The notes beneath the pieces are model-generated. The model was given only the letters and a program-made list of their open reading frames with translations. It did no database searches and was not told the DNA's origin. The position numbers and the translations under genes are program-made. A DNA stretch of 64,000 bases, taken from contig NZ_VCRA01000024.1 of NCBI RefSeq assembly GCF_005938385.1, positions 45,851-109,850 on the forward strand. The letters run 5' to 3'. Position 1 is the first letter of the stretch, and every line of letters starts with the position of its first letter. This document shows positions 18,735-25,896 of the stretch, in pieces. Source of the stretch: Paenibacillus mesophilus (GTDB lineage Bacteria > Bacillota > Bacilli > Paenibacillales > NBRC-103111).

Positions 18735-19598
18735 TCAGAAGCTTCCGCTCCGCTGCGCGAACCGAATCGCCCGGTTTACGAGAACCGGTAAAACGGAAAT
18801 ATGGCCTTCGCCTTCGAATTCCTTATATTCCACCCGCAGCCCGCGGTCGGCCAAGACGGAAAGCCGTTCCGCCAGCTCCTTGGCATTCCGGTTCATGCCG
18901 CTCTTATGGGTGTTCTCCAGCTCGCCGGCGGCAATCAGAAGCGCGGCATCGAAGGGCTCGCGCTCCGGACAGGCAAGGAACTGCTCTTCCTCCCGCCTCA
19001 ATTGCGCCTTATTCCAATGGATGGAAGGGCTCCCCGCCACATACGTGCGGAACGCCGAAGGCTTTGTAAACAGCGTGTGCAGGACGAACAGTCCGCCAAG
19101 CGAGTGGCCGAATAGGGTGCGGCGGCTTCGGTCGATCGGATACTCGCTCTCGATAGTCGGCATCAAATCGTTCTCGAGAAACGTGAGGAACGAATCCGCT
19201 CCCCCGTGCTCGGGCCAAGGGCGGCCGTCCGGCCGGACCGGCAGCTCGGAATCGGCGGCGGGAAGCGTAAAATCGTAATACCGGGAAGGCGCGAAGGGCG
19301 CATCGGTACGATAGCCGATGCCGACAATGACCGCGGGAGCCACGCCTGTTTTCTCCGGCCGCCCCCCTTGCACGCGAATCGCTTCTACCATTGTGCCGAA
19401 TACGGAATTCGCATCCAGCAAGTAAATGACCGGAAATCCGGCCGGCGGAGGGCTTTCCGCAGGCATCGCCACCGATATGCGATATTCCCTGCCGCCCACG
19501 CTCGATCGCATGTAGCGCTGCTCCGTTCCCGGTAAGACGACCTCACCTTCGCTCGGCGGAAGCTTGCTTGCGATCTGCTGCATTTGATAGTCAGTCAA
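18735..19598 (-). CDS. besA: Bacillibactin trilactone hydrolase BesA-like esterase
   Basis: About 287 residues with an alpha/beta-hydrolase esterase D fold. FGHSLGGLFVLH is the nucleophile elbow, preceded by VIYLLDANSVFG, with a C-terminal His in EGEGHISVLP. Bacillus BesA hydrolyses the ferri-bacillibactin trilactone to release iron, is 289 residues long and precedes dhbA, exactly as here. The reading frame is open up to 19664 but those codons lie over the Fur box. I chose TTG 19598, which has GGAGAGG at nine to ten bases; ATG 19583 is the alternative. It is the first gene of the dhb transcription unit. Confidence 0.87.
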   Translation of the reverse strand: MTDYQMQQIASKLPPSEGEVVLPGTEQRYMRSSVGGREYRISVAMPAESPPPAGFPVIYLLDANSVFGTMVEAIRVQGGRPEKTGVAPAVIVGIGYRTDAPFAPSRYYDFTLPAADSELPVRPDGRPWPEHGGADSFLTFLENDLMPTIESEYPIDRSRRTLFGHSLGGLFVLHTLFTKPSAFRTYVAGSPSIHWNKAQLRREEEQFLACPEREPFDAALLIAAGELENTHKSGMNRNAKELAERLSVLADRGLRVEYKEFEGEGHISVLPVLVNRAIRFAQRSGSF

Positions 19599-19648
19599 CC
19601 AATCCCATCCTCTCCGCACCAAATGATTGTGTTTCCAAAGGAATTTGA

Positions 19649-19663
19649 TGATAATGATTATCA
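19649..19663 (-). promoter_or_regulatory. Fur box of the besA-dhb operon
   Basis: TGATAATGATTATCA is a perfect 7-1-7 inverted repeat identical to the Bacillus Fur consensus. A TATAAT-like -10 sequence on the minus strand lies just upstream (rc of ATTATA near 19671-19676), so Fur bound with iron would cover the transcription start. This predicts iron-repressed expression of besA, dhbACEBF and mbtH. Confidence 0.93.
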
Positions 19664-20110
19664 TTCACAATTATAATGCAGCTCCCGTTACACGACCATG
19701 GACAATATCCTGAACTGCGGTTTCACAATTTCCGGAAATGCCGGAAGCAACAAAAAAAAGCCCGGGAAAAACGCCCGGACGGTCCAATGGTGTGCAGCCC
19801 TACGTTAACGTGTTGGAGGGCCCTTTCGCTTAAAGATAGCTAACGGAACTGTATTCCGCTATCGACCCATGAAATAAGTTTGCCAAACAAATAATGGAAC
19901 TAGTATCCATTATTCAGCTTACTTACCGCCATTGAAGCACAAAATCAATGGTTTAGCGTATTGTAGTTCCGCTAATAACCGAATATGCCGTGAAATATCC
20001 TACTTGGCGGAATACAGTTCCGCTATCGATCAAACCGGCTTCAAGCAAATGCCCCGCCAAGAACAATCAGGCTCCGAACGGATCGGGTAGCCTTGTCTTG
20101 GCGGGAACGA
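19664..20110. repeat. Intergenic region with hairpin repeat and inverted 15-mers
   Basis: No gene. Three things stand out. A GC hairpin (CCGGG, loop AAAAACG, CCCGG at about 19762-19778) follows a run of A. It is followed by GGTCCAATGGTGTGCA, the second copy of the repeat disrupted by the IS near 6100. Further right, CGGAACTGTATTCCG at 19844-19858 recurs as its exact reverse complement at 20008-20022. Both copies are followed by a CTATCGA heptamer. I see no protein-coding potential. Confidence 0.7.
20053..20105 (-). terminator. Long stem-loop after feuC
   Basis: CCCGCCAAG at 20053-20061 pairs with CTTGGCGGG at 20097-20105. Inner bases GGCT/AGCC and CCGA/TCGG extend the structure. It begins a few bases after the feuC stop. 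There is no run of T on the minus strand, so it may be an mRNA-end stabiliser or a weak terminator rather than a classical intrinsic one. Confidence 0.45.
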
Positions 20111-21175
20111 TTATCCGCGCATTTTATTGCGATAAAGCAGGAAAATGAAATAGGGCACGCCGATAATCGCAACGACAATGCCGACCGGCAATTCAGCCGG
20201 AGCGAACAGCATTCTTCCGATATTATCGGACACCATGACCATGAGCGCGCCGATCATTCCGCATACCGGCACGACCCGTTTATGCGCGCCGCCGACCAGA
20301 CGCTTCGCGATGTGAGGGGCCATCAAGCCGATGAAGCCGATCCCCCCGGACACGGACACGCACGCGCTGACGATGCCGATGCTTGCGAGCAGCAGCGCCG
20401 CCTTTTCCTTCTCCGACGCCACCCCTACGCTGCGAACACTGTCCTCGTCGAGCTGGAACAGGTCGAGAATGTACGTTTTGCGCACGATCAGCGGAATGAG
20501 CAGCACGAGCCACGGCACGATGGAGGCGATATAATTCCAATTCGCGTTGTATATGCTGCCCGATGTCCATACCGCGACCATCTCGAAATCTTTCGCGTTC
20601 ATTTTCAAGGTCAGAAACAGCGAAACGGCTCCCATTCCCGAGGCGACGGCAATCCCGGTCAGCAGCTGCCGCTGCGGCTCCAGCCTTCCGTTCTTCCAGG
20701 AAAAAGCGTAGATGAGCAAAGCGGCGGACAGTCCCCCGGCAAGACCGAACAGCGGCATCGCCATAATAGCAGCCAAGCCGGTTCCTTTGATCTGGCCTTG
20801 ATAAAAAAACAAAAAAATGACCATGGCCGCCCCGGCGCCGGCATTGATGCCCAGTATGCCGGGATCGGCGAGTCCGTTGCGCGTAATGCCCTGAATGACC
20901 GCCCCGGCGATGCCCAAGCCCATTCCGACTAGAGCGGCGATTCCGATGCGCGGCAGCCGGAATTCGAAAATGACGAGATCGTGATCCGGCTTCGGATGAA
21001 TGCGCAGCAAAGTGCCGAGCACGTCCTTGACGGTCATGTCGAACGCCCCGTTGGTCAAGCCGGCGTACACGGTGACGAGCATCAGGCCTATGCAGGCGGT
21101 CAGCACAGCGGCCAAGCGGCTTCGCTTCCGGAACCGCGTCCATTCACGAGTATGCTTCCGAACCGGGTTAAGCAT
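20111..21175 (-). CDS. feuC: Iron-siderophore ABC permease FeuC-like
   Basis: 354 residues, FecCD family with about nine to ten membrane helices. Typical motifs are FRLPRIGIAALVGMGLGIAGAVIQGITRN and the C-terminal GGIGFIGLMAPHIAKRLVG, which contacts the ATPase. With FeuB it forms the inner-membrane channel for ferri-bacillibactin. The start overlaps the feuB stop by 8 bases. No ATPase gene follows, as in the Bacillus feu operon, where a shared ATPase (YusV) encoded elsewhere is used. Confidence 0.9.
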   Translation of the reverse strand: MLNPVRKHTREWTRFRKRSRLAAVLTACIGLMLVTVYAGLTNGAFDMTVKDVLGTLLRIHPKPDHDLVIFEFRLPRIGIAALVGMGLGIAGAVIQGITRNGLADPGILGINAGAGAAMVIFLFFYQGQIKGTGLAAIMAMPLFGLAGGLSAALLIYAFSWKNGRLEPQRQLLTGIAVASGMGAVSLFLTLKMNAKDFEMVAVWTSGSIYNANWNYIASIVPWLVLLIPLIVRKTYILDLFQLDEDSVRSVGVASEKEKAALLLASIGIVSACVSVSGGIGFIGLMAPHIAKRLVGGAHKRVVPVCGMIGALMVMVSDNIGRMLFAPAELPVGIVVAIIGVPYFIFLLYRNKMRG

Positions 21176-22190
21176 GCTTCCCGCCTCCCCTCGTCCGGGT
21201 CAAATAGAGGAAGAACGGAACCCCGATCATGGCGGTAACGACTCCGATCGGCATTTCGAACGGATAGTTGAGAAACCGGCTCAGCACATCGCATAGTGCC
21301 AGAAATACGCCTCCGAGCACGCCTGCGCACGGGATGACCGATTTGTAATCGAGACCGACCAGGAAACGCGCGATATGAGGGACGATCAGCCCGACGAAGC
21401 CGATCTTCCCGGCGAGCGCTACCGAGATGCCGGTCAGGATGACTACGCACAGCGTCGCGGCCAGCTTGATCCGGACCGTCTTTTGCCCCAGGCCGACCGC
21501 GACGTCCTCGCCAAGAGCGAGGATGGAGATCGATTTGGAAATCCAAATCGCGCCGGCGATGCCGACGGCCGCGAACGGAAGCGCCAGCTTGATCAGTCCC
21601 GGATCCATCTGATGCAGGCGGGCGTTGTACCAGAAGCTTATGTTCTGCGACACCTGAAAGTAAGTCGACAGCGCCGCGGAGACGCTGCCGAGAAACGTTC
21701 CGATAATCGTGCCCAGTATCGCCATCCGCACCGGAGACAGCCCGCCCGGCAGAAGGGACGCCAGCCCGAAGACGAGCACGATGCTGAACGCCGAGCCCGC
21801 GAACGAATAGAAGATCATTTCCATCGAGCCGCCGTTCGGCGCGAACACCATGCACAGCGTAATCGCGAATGCCGACCCGTCCGTCACTCCCATGATCGAA
21901 GGGGATGCCAGATAATTTCGGGTCATCCCCTGCATGAGCGCGCCGGATATGGCCAGGAAAGCCCCGACCAGCAGCGCCCCGACCACTCTCGGCAGCCGGG
22001 AGTGCATAATGATCTGATGATTCACATTGCCCTCGTCAAAGCGGAACAGCGCGTCGCGAATCGTTCCGATCTCGATATGCTTGGCGCCGTATCGAATCGA
22101 CAGCAGCATCGTCAGCACGATGACGACCGGAGCGCTCCACAGGATGAGAGCGGATGCGGGATGCCTTGGTCGCATAACGTCCGCTCTCAC
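21168..22190 (-). CDS. feuB: Iron-siderophore ABC permease FeuB-like
   Basis: 340 residues, FecCD-type permease paralogous to the next gene. It contains SRLPRVVGALLVGAFLAISGALMQGMTRN and GKIGFVGLIVPHIARFLVG. The GTG at 22190 overlaps the feuA stop as GTGA, indicating translational coupling. An in-frame ATG at 22175 is an alternative. It is placed in the bacillibactin uptake system through its neighbours feuA and btr. Confidence 0.9.
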   Translation of the reverse strand: MRADVMRPRHPASALILWSAPVVIVLTMLLSIRYGAKHIEIGTIRDALFRFDEGNVNHQIIMHSRLPRVVGALLVGAFLAISGALMQGMTRNYLASPSIMGVTDGSAFAITLCMVFAPNGGSMEMIFYSFAGSAFSIVLVFGLASLLPGGLSPVRMAILGTIIGTFLGSVSAALSTYFQVSQNISFWYNARLHQMDPGLIKLALPFAAVGIAGAIWISKSISILALGEDVAVGLGQKTVRIKLAATLCVVILTGISVALAGKIGFVGLIVPHIARFLVGLDYKSVIPCAGVLGGVFLALCDVLSRFLNYPFEMPIGVVTAMIGVPFFLYLTRTRGGGKHA

Positions 22191-23221
22191 TTCGCCTGAA
22201 GCAATTTGCTCTTCTTGATCGCGTCGAGGAAAGCAATCTTGCTGTAGGCCGTACCGCCTTGAGCGAGCGGATCGACCAGGTTGACGAAGACGTTTCCGTT
22301 CTTCACGGCGTTAATGCTTTTCCAGATCGGATTTTTTTGCAAATCCTCGAGCGCCTTCGGCGTATCCGCGTTCTCGTCTTCGGCGAATTGCACGAATATA
22401 TAGTCCGGATTCAGCTCGGAAAATTTCTCCAGCGATAACAGCTGCTGCGCCTTCGCCTGCTTCACTTCCTCCGGCACGCCCGCTCCGAGCTCCTCATAGA
22501 TCGACGGATTGAAGAATACATCCTGCGGATAAATATAAATGTTCCCGGTGCGTATGCGGATCGCGACGACCTTCTTGTCCTTGAACACCGGTCCGAGCTT
22601 CTCCTTGACCGTCTTCAGCTCGTCCTTGTACGTTTGCAGCGCCTTCTTCGCCTCGGCCTGCTTGCCGGACAGCTCGGCCAGCAAATGGAGATTCGCCTCC
22701 CAATCGGTCGAAATGTGCGATACCGGAATCGTCGTGCCTACCTTGCCCAGCTTTTCCAACGTTTCGGCGGGAAATTTCGTGCTCGCGAGAATGACGTCCG
22801 GCTTCAGCTTGAGAATCGTCTCGATGCTCGGCTGCGTCTTCTCCCCTATGCCGGTGACGCCATCGGTAACTTTGGCGAACAGCGGCGGAAATTTGCCGCC
22901 TACGGTTAAAGCCCCGATCGGCTTGACGCCAAGCACGAGCGCATCCTCGAGCGATTCGACCGAGCCGGTAATGACAATTTTGTCCGTTTTGGTCGGAACG
23001 GTGTATTCCTTGCCCCCGTAAGTCAGTTTCTTGGGCGCGGCCGAATCGGCTGCCGCGGCGGCCGCAGACTTGCCCGGCGTTTCGTTTCCGGCACCCGCGT
23101 TGGTCGAGGCGGACGATGCGGCCGGCGTCGAGCCAGCCTGCTTTGCTTCCTCCTTCGCCCCGCAAGCGGCCAACCCGAGCATCATGACGGCCAACCCCGT
23201 TACCCATATGATCTTCTTCAT
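22187..23221 (-). CDS. feuA: Ferri-bacillibactin binding lipoprotein FeuA
   Basis: 344 residues. The N-terminus is a lipoprotein signal (MKKIIWVTGLAVMMLGLAAC), with lipobox LAAC, followed by an Ala/Ser-rich linker and a TroA/FepB-type binding domain. Long stretches match what I know of Bacillus FeuA, such as TDKIVITGSVESLEDA, PDVILASTKFP, TTIPVSHIS, RIRTGNIYIYP and VDPLAQGGTA. It captures ferric bacillibactin at the outer face of the membrane. The ATG overlaps the esterase stop as ATGA. Confidence 0.95.
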   Translation of the reverse strand: MKKIIWVTGLAVMMLGLAACGAKEEAKQAGSTPAASSASTNAGAGNETPGKSAAAAAADSAAPKKLTYGGKEYTVPTKTDKIVITGSVESLEDALVLGVKPIGALTVGGKFPPLFAKVTDGVTGIGEKTQPSIETILKLKPDVILASTKFPAETLEKLGKVGTTIPVSHISTDWEANLHLLAELSGKQAEAKKALQTYKDELKTVKEKLGPVFKDKKVVAIRIRTGNIYIYPQDVFFNPSIYEELGAGVPEEVKQAKAQQLLSLEKFSELNPDYIFVQFAEDENADTPKALEDLQKNPIWKSINAVKNGNVFVNLVDPLAQGGTAYSKIAFLDAIKKSKLLQAK

Positions 23222-23997
23222 GGTCTGTCGATCTCCTCTTCATCGTCTTTGTGCGCAAACATCCACCGCAGCGCTTCCGGTAACCGCTTGATAAAACAGC
23301 TCCGTTCATGCACGGCATCTTCCTCGATCGCAAGCCGCACCCGCTCGCCATCCAAACCTTGCTCCAGAAGCAGTCCATACGCTTCCTTCGTTCTTGCGAC
23401 CATGTCTTTCTGGACGCCGGTTTTCCGCGCGCCTTCGGCGCCCCCCACATACATGTACATCCGCCAGTCCGTGCCGACGATGCGATTCCCCCGCATATAC
23501 TCGACAAAGCCCTCGTACCAGTAAGAACCGGACAGCGAGCCGATTGTGCCGAACAGCTCGGGACGCTTATAGGCGGCATACATCGAAATAAGTCCGCCAA
23601 GCGATGCTCCGATTATGCCGGTATGGCTTCGATCGGGCTTCGTCCGGTATTGCCGGTCGATGAACGGCTTCAGCTCCTCCCCCACAAAGGCGATATATTC
23701 GGAGCCTTTGCCGCCGAAGTCGGCGAATTTGTCCGAAAGCGCTTTGGCCGGCCACGGCGTATACTCGTCGAGCCGGTGCTTCGGCTCAATGCCTGCAAGC
23801 AGCAGCGGCTCGAGCTCGCCTCTGTCGAACATCGCTTCCAGAACGGTCAAGGTGTCGCCATACCCGGGTGCGAACAACTCATCGCCGTCTTGAACGTATA
23901 CAACCGGATACCGGCCGTGCAGCTTATCGTAATTCGGCGGAACATAGACCGAGACGGCTCTGTCTTGGCAAACGTGAGAATAGATGGCGCCGTTCAT
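23218..23997 (-). CDS. ybbA: YbbA-like esterase in the feu operon
   Basis: 259 residues, esterase D/enterochelin-esterase-like alpha/beta hydrolase. VVYVQDGDELF starts the core, GIIGASLGGLISMYAAY is the Ser elbow, and a His lies in the C-terminal EEDAVHERS. No signal peptide is seen, so it acts in the cytoplasm, probably on an imported siderophore. In Bacillus ybbA lies downstream of feuABC; here it comes first. GGGAGG lies seven bases before the ATG. It is distinct from the BesA-like esterase at 18735-19598, so two esterases accompany the pathway. Confidence 0.85.
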   Translation of the reverse strand: MNGAIYSHVCQDRAVSVYVPPNYDKLHGRYPVVYVQDGDELFAPGYGDTLTVLEAMFDRGELEPLLLAGIEPKHRLDEYTPWPAKALSDKFADFGGKGSEYIAFVGEELKPFIDRQYRTKPDRSHTGIIGASLGGLISMYAAYKRPELFGTIGSLSGSYWYEGFVEYMRGNRIVGTDWRMYMYVGGAEGARKTGVQKDMVARTKEAYGLLLEQGLDGERVRLAIEEDAVHERSCFIKRLPEALRWMFAHKDDEEEIDRP

Positions 23998-24031
23998 CTT
24001 CAGGCCTCCCTGGAGAGAATTCCGTCATAAC

Positions 24032-24067
24032 TGAGAGTGATTATCATTTAATTGAAAATGATTCTCA
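24032..24067 (-). promoter_or_regulatory. Two adjacent Fur boxes upstream of the esterase-feu operon
   Basis: TGAGAGTGATTATCA (24032-24046) and TGAAAATGATTCTCA (24053-24067) each match the TGATAATNATTATCA consensus with two mismatches or fewer per half. They are separated by six bases. A minus-strand TATAAT (rc of 24073-24078) lies immediately upstream. The btr coding region ends at 24089, so this is a separate iron-repressed promoter that Btr would also be expected to activate. Confidence 0.88.
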
Positions 24068-24088
24068 ACAAAATTATAATCGACACCG

Positions 24089-25732
24089 TCACCGCCGAAC
24101 ATGGATTATTTCCGGGAATCCATTTGGATGATCTCCATATAAGAGCCGAACCGCATCATCCACCATCCGCTCGATCGCCGATGCCGAATATTCCCGCCAC
24201 GGGTCGGACGATATGCCGTACACATGGCGTCGGCGAACGGCTTTCAAGTCCAGCCACTGCGGCGATGTTTGCAGCGACTGCCAATGGGCCAGCGACTCGG
24301 GCTCCTGACATACGTTCACCATGATCCGGTCGGCGTCGAACTCCGCCAGCTGTTCCACGGTTATCGGGCGATTGCAGACGGAACTATCGAAGCCCCGGGC
24401 CGGGTTCAGCCGCAAATCGCCATACAGCACGTCGCGCATCCCCCGTACCGGACAGACGATACAGCTTTGTTTATAGACGCTTATGGCGAGCACGGTTTCG
24501 TCTTTCAGCCCGCGGTGCAGCAGCCTGCGCGCCTCCTCCAGCTTCCGTTCGTAGCCGCTTAGCCAGCAGTCGGCTTCCTCCGTTGCATCGAGCAGCCGTG
24601 CCGTCATTTGCAGCTGCTCCCGCCAGGTATGCTCCTTCAAGGGGATACAGTGTACCGGCGCGATCTTCTCCAGCTGTTCCCTCTCATCCGGAAGAAGATT
24701 GTCCGAGTGGCTGATGATCATATCCGGATGCGCATGCTTCAGCGCTTCGATATTGGCTTCCCAATCCTCGTTGAACCGGTAGGCGCTCAGGTGGACGGGA
24801 ATGTCGGAACGGTACATTTTATGATAATAGGCCGTCCATTTCGGATGAAGCGGAGCGGCATAAGGAATCATCTTGAGCGCCAGCAGCTGCCCGAGAATCG
24901 GGGACGTGTAAGCCACGATTTTGCGGCGGCGCTTCTTCGTATAGACGGTAGGCGACACCCCGACCGCCTGCTTGAATTTGCGGCTGAAATAAAACTCGTC
25001 GCTGTAGCCGACCTGATGGGCGATATCGCGCAGCTTGGCGTCGGACTGCATCATCAGCCGCTTGGCACAATTCACCCTTACCTCGGTCACATAGTCGATG
25101 GCGCTTACGCCATACGTTTTCTTGAACAAATCCACATAATATTTCGGGCTGATCTCGGCCATGCGGGCCAGCTGCTCGATCGTCAAGCTCTCCTGAAAGT
25201 GGCTTTCGATATAAGCCCGCGTTCTCTCCAGAGCGGTCTTCGAATCGCTGTCCGGCAGCAGCCGAATATGCTTCATCGTCCAGTAGAGCAATTCCTGGAA
25301 TGCCGACTGTCCGCGAAACCGTTCCACCTCATCCTCGCTGCGGCTGCAGTTGTACAAGAGCTCGCACAGGGCGTCGGTTCGCTTCTCGGGATAAATCGGA
25401 ATTTCTCTGCGGAACGAAAATGGCTCGGACGGTTCCCCGTCCCGGCGCGCATCAAAGGTAATCACGTAAAAATCGACGCTTTCCGTACCGGCGGCGGTTA
25501 CGCCTATCGTCTGTCCAGGCGAGGCGAAAAAGACCGTATCCGGCCTTAGCCGGTAATCGTTCAAATCGATGATCATCCGCCCTTCGCCGCTGCGGGCGAT
25601 CAGCATCACGTGCGAGCCGATAAGCTGCAGCTCCATTCGGCCGTCGCGATGCCATTCGATGCGGCGAAGCTTGATCCATAAACCGTCCAGCGCTTCCTGC
25701 ATCGGCATGTCATGAAGAAGTGTATGGCGCAA
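24089..25732 (-). CDS. btr: Btr-like AraC regulator with siderophore-binding domain
   Basis: 547 residues. Order: an N-terminal cupin-like part (SHVMLIARSGEGRMIIDLNDY), a two-helix-turn-helix AraC domain (LTIEQLARMAEISPKYYVDLF, LRDIAHQVGYSDEFYFSRKFKQAVG), then a FeuA-like substrate-binding domain from about residue 290 (IVAYTSPILGQLLALKMIPYAAPL, HPDMIISHSDN). Bacillus Btr has the same architecture, binds ferri-bacillibactin and activates feuABC. The start is TTG 25732, with AAGGGGAG eight bases upstream. The gene sits directly before the esterase-feu operon it should control. Confidence 0.93.
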   Translation of the reverse strand: MRHTLLHDMPMQEALDGLWIKLRRIEWHRDGRMELQLIGSHVMLIARSGEGRMIIDLNDYRLRPDTVFFASPGQTIGVTAAGTESVDFYVITFDARRDGEPSEPFSFRREIPIYPEKRTDALCELLYNCSRSEDEVERFRGQSAFQELLYWTMKHIRLLPDSDSKTALERTRAYIESHFQESLTIEQLARMAEISPKYYVDLFKKTYGVSAIDYVTEVRVNCAKRLMMQSDAKLRDIAHQVGYSDEFYFSRKFKQAVGVSPTVYTKKRRRKIVAYTSPILGQLLALKMIPYAAPLHPKWTAYYHKMYRSDIPVHLSAYRFNEDWEANIEALKHAHPDMIISHSDNLLPDEREQLEKIAPVHCIPLKEHTWREQLQMTARLLDATEEADCWLSGYERKLEEARRLLHRGLKDETVLAISVYKQSCIVCPVRGMRDVLYGDLRLNPARGFDSSVCNRPITVEQLAEFDADRIMVNVCQEPESLAHWQSLQTSPQWLDLKAVRRRHVYGISSDPWREYSASAIERMVDDAVRLLYGDHPNGFPEIIHVRR

Positions 25733-25759
25733 CGAAAATACTCCCCTTCAAATTGAAAA

Positions 25760-25774
25760 TGAGAATCATTATCA
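25760..25774 (-). promoter_or_regulatory. Fur box upstream of btr
   Basis: TGAGAATCATTATCA, one mismatch from a perfect 7-1-7 palindrome, lies 28 bases before the btr start. An overlapping weaker match (TGAAAATGAGAATCA) begins at 25754. Iron repression of btr is predicted. Confidence 0.88.
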
Positions 25775-25843
25775 TCATAAAAAGTAGCACAATGTATCGT
25801 GCGAGGTCAAGCAAAAACGTATGCGCCGTTTCGGCGGCATGAC

Positions 25844-25875
25844 AAAAAGCCCGGAATGAAGCCGTCGTTCCGGGC
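25844..25875 (-). terminator. Intrinsic terminator of the PBP gene
   Basis: GCCCGGAA (25849-25856) pairs with TTCCGGGC (25868-25875) across an 11-base loop. On the minus strand the stem is followed by TTTTTG. It lies about 20 bases beyond the stop of the penicillin-binding protein gene. Confidence 0.85.
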
Positions 25876-25896
25876 AGATCGGTCTATTCATCTAGA

